The position numbers and the translations under genes are program-made. From Solen grandis (lineage: Eukaryota > Mollusca > Bivalvia > Adapedonta > Solenidae), in assembly GCA_021229015.1 (NCBI GenBank), contig CM037783.1:25238052-25302051 (forward strand): 64,000 nucleotides of DNA. Reading direction: 5' to 3'. The notes below the pieces were generated by a model. That model saw nothing but the letters and a program-made list of their open reading frames with translations. It had not been told where the DNA came from and did not search any database. Below, one piece after another: positions 1 through 10,669 of this stretch (position 1 is the stretch's first letter; every line of letters starts with the position of its first letter).

Positions 1-202
1 TTTTCTAAGATTTGACCTGGTGACCTAGTTTTTGACCCCATATGACCCAATTTCGAACTCATCCAGATATCATGAGACAAAATCCTGACCAAGTTTCATG
101 AAGATCCGAGATATCATGTAGACAAATATCCTGACCAAGTTTCATGAAGATTGGGCCAAAACTGTGGCCTCTAGAGTGTTCACAAGGTTTTTCTAAGATT
201 TG
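1..202. repeat. Tandem satellite-like repeat running into the gap
   Basis: The 14-mer ttttctaagatttg at 1-14 recurs at 189-202, so the unit is about 188 bp and the array runs straight into the N gap. Inside the unit, a shorter 44-bp duplication repeats 'atatcatg...ctgaccaagtttcatgaagat' (67 onward and 111 onward). There is no coding potential. The gap beside it is probably a collapsed or unresolved part of the same array. Confidence 0.7.
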
Positions 203-302
203 NNNNNNNNNNNNNNNNNNNNNNNNNNNNNNNNNNNNNNNNNNNNNNNNNNNNNNNNNNNNNNNNNNNNNNNNNNNNNNNNNNNNNNNNNNNNNNNNNN
301 NN
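203..302. other. Assembly gap (100 N)
   Basis: Exactly 100 N, a conventional placeholder for a scaffold gap of unknown size. It interrupts the tandem repeat that starts the window. Confidence 0.98.
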
Positions 303-2149
303 AAACTAAGTTTGAGAGATATAGTGCTGTTGCACTGCAGCATCACGCCATAGATAGTTGGCATGACACCACCTCCAAGTTGCATTATCCCCAAACACCA
401 CGACTGGGACCTATTCTAATATGCTGAGCACCAAAAGGGAGATACAGTGCCATTTTCCTTTTACAACTTTCATACGTTGCTGCTAGGGACAGGAACCCAT
501 GGCTTCCAGTTCCAGAGGCAGACATTCTTACCACTGGGGACAGTGTTATGTAAGGTAAACTGCCTGTCTATAAACTACCATGAAAAGGTAAAGGCAGTAG
601 CATTGTGGATGTCTCAAGTTGTTCTTTGATATGTGACACTTCAGTTTTCAAGGATCATAGAAAACTTTTTTTTTCTCAAAAAATGTATTCATTTCTAATA
701 AGAGTCTATTTACCTTTTGTTAATCACTATGATCCAAAGTCTGTGTTGTTTACAAAGTGGACAAGAGGAGGCATCATCCTTGTTGAAAACATGGTTGGAC
801 ATGTTGCTAAATAAAAACAAAAAAGTTGTGTTAAATCAATCAGATTTTCATTTTATTACAGCAATGACAATGGACATAATATAGCTGAATTTTATTCAGC
901 ATTCAATGTTAAAAATTCCAAGTCAGTCTGCCAGCAGTTGGTCATGAACAAATATTCCAACAGAAATTCTTATACATCTAAAGGAGTAAATAATGTTTTT
1001 TTCCTTAAATTTTTATAGATCTACATGTAAGATAACCAAGCGATGATTAAGTGTAAACCAAAATGAGTTTTATTGCGGATCGCACGTTTGTTAACAGATT
1101 TATTGTATATACAATGATTTTTCACCAAGGCCTTCCTTTTTTAAAAATTAAGTACGATGCTAACCGTGGACGATATGACCTGCGATCGATTTTTTTTTTT
1201 TTTTAAATTTCCTGAAAGGTTAATTTACAAATGTTGAACACAAATATATATTATTCTGGAAAGCAAATAAAAGAAATGCGATTCAACTAAACATTGTATG
1301 GATTGTGTTATACATCGACGGGCAGAAAATAATCTCATCGCCATTTGCAGACGAAACAAAGTCACTTATTTTTTTATCGGTAAATGGAAAGTAATTTCAT
1401 TACAAACATAATTATAATACTCATAACTATATTGAATATTCTTACCTTCGTCTTAAAATGGATGTCATCTGCGAAAATATTGCGAATCAAATAAGTTATC
1501 ACCTATTGTTTACACTGTTTGTTGTTTGTCGTTCTTTTCAAAATGGCGGATTGATGCACCGTTGCGTTATTTTCGGTTTTCAAATTTAAAAGAGGGAAAG
1601 TTAAGATCAGTTACGAAACAAAAACTGGGTTTCGAAATAAGGTTTAAAGAGGGGTTGTCCAAAATAAAATATTAAATATAAGTAAAAATCATGATCTACG
1701 TAGAAATTAGCGTCAATTTTTCGGCACTACTTTTCCTCGTAGGATTGTCCTACAACCTTGCAACAACTTCCGAACTTTTATTCGGGGCGCGGTTAATTCG
1801 AACGAAAACCATTCGTAACCTTTTTTTTCGATGCGTAACAGTTTTCAAAAAAAGAAAAGAAAAGAAAAGTGAATCACCTAAGATTTCTGTTAAAACATCA
1901 GTTAAAAGGTCATAGTAATACGTGCAGTTATATGTAGTTAGATTTAATCGTTTTTGTTTCAATCTAATATCCAATAAGCTTTTAAGCTTTCGATTTAATC
2001 CTATTTTGACCTCTACAAAAGTTGTTCAAATTGTTCTGGTTAGTTAATAAAAAGGTCACAAAATCAAAGGGGTTGTTTTAATGTAAATCTTTGAATATCT
2101 TGTACACTTGTAAAACCATGTCTTTATCACAGTGTTGGTAATGTTTTAT
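303..2149. other. AT-rich non-coding stretch, no gene recognised
   Basis: Only short chance reading frames are seen and none resembles a known family. A motif caaaatggcgga near 1540 resembles a YY1-type core-promoter element, but no convincing exon lies beside it. Nothing else can be supported. Confidence 0.5.
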
Positions 2150-2362
2150 TATGACCTACCATGCTGATCAGCCATGGTTGACCATGGTCAGCCATGGTGT
2201 CATAACATGGCAGACCATGTTCAATCTATCAAAGCTTATTTCTACCATGGTTGACCATGGTTATACCATGGCCGACCATGTTTGATTTCATGTATTTGAT
2301 GGGCAACATGGATGATCATCAAAATGAATGAAATACAATGGTGACCATGGTCATAATTTCGC
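2150..2362. repeat. CATGG-rich palindromic short repeat
   Basis: The palindromic core ccatgg/accatggt and near matches (gaccatgg, agccatgg, taccatgg) recur many times in about 200 bp, spaced about 10-20 bp apart. Neighbouring copies can pair with each other, so the stretch could fold into many alternative hairpins. No protein is evident. Confidence 0.6.
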
Positions 2363-2367
2363 TTGGG

Positions 2368-2417
2368 ATTTGAATTTACCGTCGCTGCGACAGTATTTCA
2401 GTCATATAGTGATTTCA
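2368..2417 (-). mobile_element. SINE 3'-end fragment
   Basis: This about 50-bp piece (tttaccgtcgctgcgacagt and flanks) matches the distal end of the minus-strand tRNA-headed SINE at 51287-51534 (tttaccgtcgcttcgacagt) with few differences. No tRNA-like head remains here, so it is a truncated copy. Confidence 0.55.
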
Positions 2418-2439
2418 TGATTATATTGTTTTCTTTATA

Positions 2440-2723
2440 GTCCAGAAATATAGAAAAAAAATCTAAGTTCAAATTTTCCATTGATTAAAAACATCTAAGT
2501 TATTTTCCATCCCAAAAATTATCTAAGTTATTTTCCATGCTATTTTCCGTCCCAAAATTTGACTAAGTCCAACTTTCCGTGGCATAATTTGAAGATTCCG
2601 TGGAAATCTATTGATGGTTTTACTGTGTCCGTGAAATTTCCGTGGAAGATTTTGATATTCCGTGGATTTCCATCAATTTCCATCCAAGTTTCCATGGTTT
2701 CCGGAAACCGTGGAAAATGCCTA
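2440..2723. repeat. Short degenerate repeats (atctaagttattttcc and tccgtgg families)
   Basis: Between 2460 and 2560 the phrase 'atctaagttattttccatcccaaaa' recurs about three times in degenerate form. From 2575 to 2715 the words ttccgtggaa/tttccatcaa repeat in both orientations. An open frame runs through the second block into the Helentron coding region, but its first 55 or so residues are only this repeat translated and should not be counted as protein. Confidence 0.5.
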
Positions 2724-2756
2724 ATGACCATGGCACATGTAGAGACGGGTACAGAG

Positions 2757-3641
2757 TGGATTTGTTGCACATGCAAGAATTCTATTTTGTGTGGTAAAGT
2801 TCCCAGATTATCTGTATTAAATGGAATGGAGTGGCCAAAAAAACCTGCAGAACTGGATTTATATCCACTTGAAGAACGTTTAATTGCTTTGCGTATTCCA
2901 TTTATGCAAATTAGGGAATTGCCAAGAGGGCGTCAACTATCTGTGAAAGGAAATGTTGTAAATGTTCCTGTTGATATACAACCTGTTGTTAATGCTTTGC
3001 CAAGACCTTTTGATGAAAATGTGACAATAGCTGTAAAACTAAAGAAAAAAATGTCATTCAAATCGTTTGTATTTTCTGAAAATGTTCGGCCACTTAGAGT
3101 CCTTGTTGCATTACACTGGTTGATAAATCATAGTGCATTGTATAAAAATGCCAACATAATTGTTGATGAACAATGGATTCAAGAAGTCAGTAACCACTGT
3201 ACTGAAGTCTTAGAAGAATTTATTTCACAACCAGTAAAAGAATGTGAAGAAAATGTTGATGATAAATCATTAGATAGTGGTACACCTGCGACTGTGTCCA
3301 GTGTTAACCAAGCTGAAGAAATGTATGATTCTGATTCAGAGGAAGTATGTCAAGAAAATGTTGGAAACATTGATACTTTACTAGATGATGCAAATGCAGA
3401 AAACAGAAATGCTACATTTACTTTTGCACCAGGAGAAGGTCAACGGCCGTTAAGTATTTACCAAGATCAAGATTCAGAGTACCTTTGTTTTCCAAGCTTA
3501 TTTTGTGGACAACGGCGGAAAGAAAATGAAGAGAGACTAGTTTCTGTCCATTACTCAGATATTGCTAAGTGGGAATTGAGAAGTGTTGATAGGAGAATAG
3601 GAGAGCTGCGAACAGTGTGCCAAATATATTTTTCAAGTTGA
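2757..3641 (+). pseudogene. Helentron transposase N-terminal part (DUF6570-like and start of helitron-like N domain)
   Basis: The fragment begins with a Cys-x2-Cys pair (WICCTCKNSILCGK) and the sequence ERLIALRIPFMQIRELPRG, the signature of the DUF6570-type region that precedes Rep in many Helitrons. It continues through an acidic linker rich in E and D, then PLSIYQDQDSEYLCFPSLFCG, which is the typical start of the helitron-like N domain. Met codons at 2724 and 2730 are plausible starts; the frame upstream is repeat sequence. It is lost by a frameshift near 3620 and resumes in another frame. Confidence 0.82.
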
Positions 3642-4275
3642 AAAAAATTCAAATGAAGCAACTGAATGATAAAGTAAATCTAGCAGTAAGAAGATGCCAG
3701 ACAAGTAGTAATAATATAACTGCTGCAGAGGCAAGAAATTCTGACTGTATAGAAAACCTTGTAAAGAAAGATGAAGGATATTATATATTCAAACAACTCC
3801 GAAATTCGCCGGCATACTTGGAGAATCGAAAAAAAGATGTCTTTGCAATGATTCGTCAGTTAGGTCTGCCAACAGGGTTTATGTCACTGTCGAGTGCGGA
3901 CACAAGATGGCCTGACTTGTTGAAAATCCTTTCAAAATTGAATAGCTCTGTTGATTACAGTGAAGAAGAAATTTTAGCACTGACATGGGAAGAAAAATAA
4001 AATTAATACAGAAAGATCCGGTGACATGTTCAAGGTATTTTGATCACCGCGTACAAGAGTTTATTGGCACCGTTTTGAAAAGTGAACACAAACCTCTTGG
4101 AACTTTAACAGACTACTTCTACAGAGTTGAATTCCAACAGAGAGGATCACCACATATTCACATGCTTGTGTGGATTGAAATGCTCCTAAGTTTAATGTGG
4201 ACACAAATGAGGATATTACCTCCTATGTTGACCAATACCTGCAATGTTCCATTACTGATGACATTGATGGTTTAG
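3617..4275 (+). pseudogene. Helentron Rep (HUH endonuclease) domain, frameshifted
   Basis: Two overlapping frames (3617-4000 and 3985-4275) together give the Rep core. The first contains MIRQLGLPTGFMSLSSADTRWPDL. The second contains FDHRVQEFIG followed by RVEFQQRGSPHIHML, whose H-x-H pair is the metal-binding HUH motif of rolling-circle nucleases. The role in the family is nicking and joining single-stranded DNA at transposon ends. The switch at about 3985 is a small indel. Confidence 0.85.
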
Positions 4276-4683
4276 GAGATTTGCAAATTCATAAACACTC
4301 GAGAACATGTAAAAAAAGGGGAAAACAAAATATGCCGGTTTGGATACCCATTGCCACCTCTTCCATGTACAATGGTACTTGATCCTCTTGAAACTGATCA
4401 GGACAAATATCAAACAAAATATAAAAATCTGCAGAAAAAAATGAATGCTGAGAAAGATGGTTACACTTTGACATATGAGGAGTTTCTGAAAGATATTGCT
4501 TGCATGAATGAATCAGAATACTTAAAATGTATAAAAAGCTCAATTAACTCTTCAAAAGTTTTCTTAAAGAGAAAACCATGTGAAATACGTGTAAATTTGT
4601 TCAACAAAACTGTTTTAAAAGCTTGGAAAGCAAACATTGACATTCAGTTGTCCTGGATCCCTATGCTTGTGCTATGTACATAG
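4197..4683 (+). pseudogene. Helentron Rep C-terminal part with Cys/His segment and catalytic tyrosine motif
   Basis: The frame contains HKHSRTCKKRGK and, after a one-base shift near 4315, CRFGYPLPPLPC, the conserved Cys/His segment between the HUH and tyrosine motifs. At 4658-4680 the codons give DPYACAMYIV, matching the Rep tyrosine motif (Y-x4-Y, expected to continue into SYISK). One extra T in a run near 4683 shifts the frame and brings in a stop; the downstream frame resumes with KSQRGMSNLMHAAAKEA. Both the first tyrosine and its partner are preserved. Confidence 0.8.
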
Positions 4684-6575
4684 TTTTCTTATATAAGTAA
4701 ATCGCAAAGAGGAATGAGCAATTTAATGCATGCAGCAGCAAAGGAAGCCAGAATGGTAACTTAGACTTAAAGAGGCAGGTACGACATGTAGGCAATGTGT
4801 TTTCTAACAGTGTTGAAGTAAGTGCCCAGGAAGCTGTTTACTTGGTTCTCCAAATGCCATTGTCAAAAAGTACTCGAGATGTTGTGTTCATAAATACTTC
4901 TATTGCTAGCAAGAGAATTCAGTTGCTGAAACCAAAATCAGTTCTAGATCAGCTACCAGTGGACTCTACAGACATTATGTCTGATAATATCATTAAAAGG
5001 TATGCAAAACGGCCTAAAGCTTTGAATATTTGGTGTTTAGCTGATTATGTTTCTCAGTTAGAAATAACCTACCCAGAACAAGAAATTGGTCATGATTTGG
5101 AAAAAGAACAAAATGATGATGATACAAATAATGAAATTTTTGATAATGACACTGTTCTTCTTACACTTCGAAATGGCATAAAAATCAAGCGCCGGAAACA
5201 TACAAAAGTAATTCGATATGTAAGATTCAATAAAAAAACAGATGAAGAAAATCATTTTAGGGAAAAGCTGTTGTTATTCTTTCCATGGAGAGATGAAGAA
5301 AGAGATTTGATTGGGAATTGCACAACTTACAAAGACATGTATTTGTCTATCAAACTTGCAGTAGACTTGAAATGTAATGAGTATGAACACCATATTGAGG
5401 AGCTAGAATTGGCTAGAGATGCTGCAGAAGCAGAACATAATGCTTATGATGAACTGGCACCAAATACAGAACAAATTGAAGGTGATACTGCAGAAGAAGA
5501 GCCAACTGAATCAGAAACTTTCATATATTTCAATCCTGATAGGGTTTCTGAGCATAGAGAGTATGATATAGGTCATGAACTTGGTTGTGGACCGTCCAAT
5601 CCTCAAGTAAACATTAATGAAAAGATTCTGAATGACAAAGACTACAGGAAACTAATCCGTTCATTAAACTGTAAGCAAAAAAGCTTTTACAATCATGTGA
5701 TCCACTGGCTAAAGACAAAGGATATTCCACTTTATGCATTTCTCTCAGGAGGTGCAGGAGTTGGTAAAAGTGTTGTTATTTGTGTATTGTTTCAGACTTT
5801 GTACAGATTCTTAAACTTTAGAGAGGGTCAAACTCCAGATGATACAAGGATACTTCTTTGTGCTTTTACTGGAAAAGCTGCTTTCAATATCAATGGTTCA
5901 ACTATTTCATCTGCTTTCAAACAGAAGTATAAGCAGTCAGATCAAACCTTAACATGTGATAATCTAAATACGTTTAGAACAAAATATCGGAATTTGTCAG
6001 TTGTAGTTATTGATGAAATTTCAATGGTGAGCAATACAATGTTGAATTTCATAGATCAACGACTTCAGGAATTGAAAGGAACAAGATTACCATTTGGTGG
6101 TGTTAGTGTAATAACTGTTGGTGATCTGTATCAGTTAAAGCCTGTTAGTGGAGATTGGATATTTAATGACACGAAACATGAGGCCACAGCTTTGTCTAGA
6201 AATTTATGGAAGGACTATTTTCAAATGTTTGAGCTCACAGAAATCATGAGACAGAAAGATGACCTGGATTTTGCAGATCTTTTGAACAGATTAAGAACAA
6301 ACACACTCACCAGTGATGACATGAACAAATTGAAACAGTGTGAAATAAACTCCTCTTCTGAGAAGTATGATATAAAAGCACCACATTTATTTGCAGAAAA
6401 TTATTTCATGCATGCCTTCAATGACTCCATAATTAATGATATGAATGCTGAAAAAGTAGTTGTTTTATGCCATGATACTGTTGTGTCCCAAAACTCTCCA
6501 AAGAGAAACAAGATCAAGTCATTTCTCGGCTTCCTACTGACCCTAACAAAACAGCAAATTTGCACTGCTCCTTAA
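4684..6575 (+). pseudogene. Helentron PIF1-like DNA helicase domain
   Basis: From the Met at 4797 this is the longest intact piece, 592 residues. It starts with the linker after Rep (QEAVYLVLQMPLSKSTRDV) and FFPWRDEERDLIG, then enters the helicase core. Walker A is GGAGVGKS (about residues 317-324), Walker B is VVIDEIS (about 403-409), and the PIF1/RecD-type motif III is ITVGDLYQLKP (about 439-449). This superfamily 1B helicase unwinds donor DNA during rolling-circle transposition. The frame is lost at about 6560. Confidence 0.88.
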
Positions 6576-7041
6576 CTATTGTTGTTGGTATGATTTATGA
6601 TTTAACTGTCAATATAGATACTGAGGATGGACTTGCCAATGGAGCTTCTTGTGTTGTTAAGTTACTTGAATACAAACAGAAAGAAACAAACCGCCCAAGT
6701 ATTATATGGGTTCAGTTGGATGATCCAAGGTCTGGATATGATACAGATTGAAATTCAAGAATAAAGGTTTTTACCACAATAGTATTAATCATGAGTGGAC
6801 ACCAATCTTTGATATTGAAAGGTCATATTCATACAACAGAAAGACATTTCAAAGAATTCAGTTCCCACTTCAGCCATCCGCTGGACGGTCCATACACAGA
6901 GCCCAAGGAAGCACACTCGATAGAGTTGTAATTGACTTGTCACAGCGTAAAGTACGCAAAGTACCTCATCTTCATTACGTTGCACTAAGCAGAGTGAAAT
7001 CCCAAGAAAATGGAAAGATTACGTTCAACTGCTTTGCTTGA
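6560..7041 (+). pseudogene. Helentron helicase C-terminal motifs
   Basis: Two short frames (6560-6751 and 6748-7041) continue the helicase. The second holds GRSIHRAQGSTLDRVVIDLS, the motif V of PIF1-like helicases, and HYVALSRVKS, motif VI with its arginine finger. A frameshift at about 6745 separates them. The stop at 7039-7041 overlaps the endonuclease frame, which begins in the +1 register at about 7010. Confidence 0.84.
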
Positions 7042-7731
7042 ACTGTATGATGAATCGCTGGCTTCATATGATTCCGTAGCTTTCAATAACTGTAGATCAT
7101 TACATTTGCATATTGATGATGTTAGAAGTGAACAGACTTTCTTATCTTCACATATTGTTGCATTAGCAGAAACCAGGTTATGTGCCAGAGACATTGATGA
7201 TGATTATATCCTGGATGGATTCAAACTCATACGAAATGACCAATCACCTGATACAAATACAAGACCTCATCATGGATTAGCAATTTATATAAAGTCTGAC
7301 ATTCCTGTTGTAAAATGTGTTAATTATAGTGAACAAAATGTGGAGTTCAGTTTCATTAAAATCAAACTAGGCTCATTGGAGAAGCAAGTTGTTACAGTTT
7401 ACAAATCGCCTTCTTGCACACTCTCTTATTTAAAAATAATATTTGAAAAACATTTGGTCCATTTATTAGATAAATCATTAGACACCCCCTACTTGGTGAT
7501 TTTAACATTGATGTTGAGCAGCCCAACAACAATTTCTGTGAGTGGATGGAAATGACATTTTCTTGCAAGCAGATGGTAAACAATTCAACAACAGATTATG
7601 GCACAGTTATAGATTTGGTTTTTGCCAATTGTGAAGGACTGTCTGGTCTTGGAGAAACATACTGGTCAGATCATAAAATCATTTTCTTTGCAATGTCCAT
7701 TGTGCGTCATGACCACATCTCTACAGAGTAA
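7010..7731 (+). pseudogene. Helentron terminal endonuclease (EEP/AP-endonuclease-like) domain
   Basis: The frame contains VAFNNCRSLHLHIDDVRSE, then VALAETRLC with the catalytic Glu of endonuclease/exonuclease/phosphatase enzymes, then GLAIYIKSDIPVV. The expected GDFN motif lies in a damaged stretch near 7500 (YLVILTL then a frameshift). The second frame ends with TVIDLVFAN and YWSDHKI, the SDH motif with the catalytic His. This domain resembles the endonuclease of non-LTR retrotransposons and is a known C-terminal fusion in Helentrons but not in canonical Helitrons. The stop is at 7729-7731. Confidence 0.82.
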
Positions 7732-7767
7732 TCACCCAGCTTAAATTTCATTTCCTTATTTTGCCAT

Positions 7768-7815
7768 CTTCCTGTACAATGTACAACTCTTACGTGTTGT
7801 ACATTGTACAAGAAG
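7768..7815. promoter_or_regulatory. 20-bp-stem hairpin after the Helentron coding region
   Basis: Arms 7768-7787 (cttcctgtacaatgtacaac) and 7796-7815 (gttgtacattgtacaagaag) are complementary at 19 of 20 positions around an 8-nt loop. It lies 37 bp after the transposase stop. Helitron-superfamily elements usually carry a hairpin near the 3' end as a transposition terminator, so this is a good candidate, though the element boundary is not proven. Confidence 0.75.
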
Positions 7816-7832
7816 GTTGCTAATGATAGGGT

Positions 7833-7863
7833 TGGTGGTTGGGCAGGATTTGGGTGACCACCA
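7833..7863. promoter_or_regulatory. Second short hairpin downstream of the Helentron
   Basis: Tggtggt at 7833-7839 pairs perfectly with accacca at 7857-7863 around a 17-nt loop. It lies 18 bp beyond the stronger hairpin. It may be part of the 3' terminal structure or coincidental. Confidence 0.4.
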
Positions 7864-8877
7864 CTTAGTAATTTATATCACAAGAGTTTTAAAATACATT
7901 AAAAATAATATTACATTGAAAACAGTTAGTTAGTCAGTAATATAAATTTGTTAGAACTTTCCAATGGCTGAGCATAATCCAATGGCTGAACATAGATATG
8001 TGTGATAGTTAAAAGAGTTTTACAATATTAAATAATGTTATTGGTCTAATCTATGCTGTGAAGATTTTCATACAGAAGTCAAAGAATGGAGTACAGCAAG
8101 GATTATCTCAACTGGCATTCTGACAGTTGGCGCTAATGGAACATTGCTTAGAAAGTTCAGAAGACCACAAGTTATTGTCTCCAGTAACTTCTAATTGGTG
8201 ACATCCAAGGATGGGTGTCATCTTATTTGATTATGTTTTAGTTTGCTATATGCCAAGAAAACCAAAATTACCAGGAGAGATACCTTGTGACACCATTTTC
8301 AACATTGTTCTAAATTTGCTCTGGACTCTGAGAATTCTACTAAGAAAGACAGATTGCTGAGCTCATGGCTGTTACTTATGAACTGTGTTAATTGGACGAA
8401 TCAGCATTATGAGGGAAGAAAAGAAGAAGAAAAAATCTTGTGTCATGTGATATTTCTGGGAACCATGTTGGTGGCAGTCCATGGAAATTCATTGATGTAG
8501 TAGAAGCAAAAGGAAAATGTATGCGTTCTACCATTAGTTTAACTCAAGTCATCAAGGCACATAAGGAACTTATCCAAACCAATCGGGGATGAAGGGCATG
8601 TCAACCTTTTGAAGTCATAACTTAAGACCTTGAACTGGCATTTTCCACATGACAATACAATACATTCCATTTTGTGTTACCTAGGTTATGTAATCCACTT
8701 TATAAAGAAAAGATAAAAGTTATTTTAATACAATAGGCAAGACATAAAAGTAATATTGGAAGTATTAGTTATCATTTTCATGTTCAATTTATCATTTAAT
8801 TTTAAATATCATTTAAGAAATGATAAAAACACCATCCTTTTATTACTGGCTACACTATCTGTTTTCAGTATATCCTT
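7864..8877. other. Non-coding, nothing recognised
   Basis: No reading frame of note. A short direct repeat 'ccaatggctga(g/a)cata' occurs twice at about 7961-7995. No transposon ends or RNA genes are visible. Confidence 0.5.
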
Positions 8878-9068
8878 TCATCTCATAGAAGACCCCATAA
8901 GGAGACCTATACAAGCAAAATAAATCCTGATCAGCAGACAAGGAACTCCAAGGCTTATCAGAGTTTATACTTTTCGCTACTCCTCAGTGTTTTGAAAGTA
9001 TACATTCTAGCTCCAACTCTGCCACATATTAGTATAACTGATTTGCTGATCAGGCTTTATACTATATC
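8878..9068. mobile_element. Degenerate copy of the TTAACCCTTTCCCTCATA MITE
   Basis: The internal sequence 'tctcatagaagaccccataaggagacctatacaagcaaaataaatcctgatcag' aligns to the inner part of the MITEs at 9213 and 52939. The right side again shows ctgatcaggctttata. The terminal repeats and TTAA are eroded. Confidence 0.5.
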
Positions 9069-9212
9069 TGAATTAAATTGTGTATATGGGGTAAATAGAT
9101 ATTTGACATAGCAGCACTTAAAGTTTGGAGTTTTCTGATGTTGAGTACAGTGTCACTAGGATGTATTCTTTTGATTCTATTACAACTAGTTCAATTACTA
9201 CATTTGTGTGAT

Positions 9213-9344
9213 TTAACCCTTTCCCTCATAGAGGACACCATGATAAGACCTGTGCGAACAGCATAAAACCAGATCAGCCTGTAGATCAGGCTTTATGTAC
9301 CTATTGAGGGCGTCAAAATGAGTCTATATGAGGGAAAGGGTTAA
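9213..9344. mobile_element. MITE with 18-bp terminal inverted repeats and TTAA ends
   Basis: The left end TTAACCCTTTCCCTCATA (9213-9230) is repeated exactly in inverted orientation at the right end (9327-9344). The element is 132 bp including TTAA, a target preference typical of piggyBac-type transposition. A 241-bp relative with identical ends is at 52939-53179. No transposase is encoded. Confidence 0.85.
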
Positions 9345-9540
9345 TGTCAGTGACACTTCTTTTTTATTTTAAGACATTCCTTTTCTAATGTGTTAAGTTT
9401 GTTTTTTTGTATTCTTGAGGACAACAGCAGCTTTGTGTCTTTTTTTATCAGTGACATTTTTGTTTGTTAAAAAGACACTTGAACCTTTAGTACTTTTTAT
9501 GACATTGAATGTATTGTTAATAATGTTAATATTATTAATC

Positions 9541-10645
9541 CCCCGCCGCGAAGCGGGAGGGGGGTTATAGGAATGCCCTTCGTCCGTCCGTCCGTCAGTG
9601 TGTCCGAAACATTTTCGTGTCCGCTCCATATCTCATGAACGCTTGGACACATTTTCTTCAAACTCGGCTTAAGTGTTAACCTCATTGAGCTGATGTGCAG
9701 AAGGCATGTGGCGGTCACGCTGGCTCAAGGTCAAGGTCATACTTGAAGGTCAAATGTTATTTTCGTGTCCGCTCCATATCTCATGAACGCTTGGACACAT
9801 TTTCTTCAAACTCGGCTAAGATGTTAACCTCATTGAGCTGATGTGCAGAAGGCATGAGGCAGTCACGCTGGCTCAAGGTCAAGGTCATACTTGAAGGTCA
9901 AATGTTATTTTGTGTCCGCTCCATATCTCATAAACGCTTGGACACATTTTCTTCAAACTTGGCTAAAATGTTAACCTCATTGAGCTGATGTGCAGAAGGC
10001 ATGAGGCGGTCATGCCAGCTCAAGGTCAAGGTCTTCTTGAAGGTCAAATGTTATTTTCGTGTCTGCTCCATATCTCATGAACGCTTGGACACATTTTCTT
10101 CAAACTTGGCTAAAATGTTAACCTCATTGAGCTGATGTGCAGAAGGCATGAGGCGGTCACGCTGGCTCAAGGTCAAGGTCATACTTGCAGGTCAAATGTT
10201 ATTTTCGTGTCCGCTCCATATCTCATTCAGGAGTGTTCCCCTTGCCTTACACAGACCACTTTTTGACCTGGATTGCACCTCCACAGTGATTTATTGTACT
10301 CGGTAAATAATAGTATGTCATGTTCACAATCATACAAATTATGTCATGATATATAAGTTTTTAATTGAGTTACACATGTATTTTGTGGTTATCTAACACA
10401 TCCTATACTTCATTGATGTTCACTTTTGTACTGTTTCCCATGTAAAACTTGTCAGTAAACTTTTAATATATGTGCCTCCGAATTCTGAGATTCATACATA
10501 ACTCCTGAAAGTTAAATTGTCTTAAACTGATCTTCTATGTCTGCTACAACCATGCCAGGTTAAGGTGAACATAATCCTATGACCAAACAAATTCTAATAT
10601 TTGGCCAGCGGCGGGGATATAGCTGTCCTTTGGACTGCCTTGTTA
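9541..10645. mobile_element. Pearl-like non-autonomous element with internal tandem array
   Basis: The element starts with a small palindrome (cccccgccgcgaagcggg) and 'cgtccgtccgtccgtcagtg'. It then carries a tandem array of about 147 bp units, a unique 3' segment (10230-10600), and ends with ggccagcggcggggatatag...ctgccttgtta. This architecture (short 5' core, 120-180 bp tandem units, unique 3' part) is that described for bivalve pearl/CvA-type elements, now regarded as Helentron-derived. The flanks share the 11-mer TTAATATTATT (9526-9536, 10655-10665), a possible but AT-rich duplication. It encodes no protein. Confidence 0.7.
9616..10230. repeat. 147/148-bp tandem array
   Basis: Starts of 'gtgtccgctccatatctcat' lie at 9617, 9765, 9912, 10059 and 10207, giving periods of 148, 147, 147 and 148. 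There are four full units and a truncated fifth. Units differ at only a few positions (ctcggct/cttggct, tgaggc/tgtggc). The period is close to nucleosomal DNA length. The array is inside the pearl-like element. Confidence 0.92.
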
Positions 10646-10669
10646 ACATTGTTATTAATATTATTTGTA

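Larger units (their letters stand above)
2757..7815 (+). mobile_element. Helentron-type rolling-circle transposon, decayed autonomous copy
   Basis: A plus-strand series of fragments reads as one long transposase: an N-terminal DUF6570-like region, HUH Rep nuclease, PIF1-like helicase and a terminal apurinic-type endonuclease. That order is the known hallmark of Helentron/Helitron2 elements. At least eight small frameshifts or stops break it (near 3620, 3985, 4190, 4315, 4683, 6560, 6745, 7020 and about 7500), so it cannot encode a working protein as assembled. Domain content looks essentially complete, suggesting moderately recent inactivation or uncorrected sequence errors. The exact ends are not defined; two hairpins at 7768-7863 may mark the 3' side. 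Confidence 0.88.

Noticed and set aside
447..814. Two frames after the first gap
   Set aside because: Short, low-complexity in part, no recognisable domain; not supported as genes.
1691..1974. Frames on both strands near 1.7-1.97 kb
   Set aside because: Overlapping frames of about 74 residues without recognisable motif; chance in AT-rich DNA.
2559..2723. Open frame upstream of the Helentron protein
   Set aside because: Its residues are the translation of the ttccgtgg/tttccat repeat, so it is not transposase.
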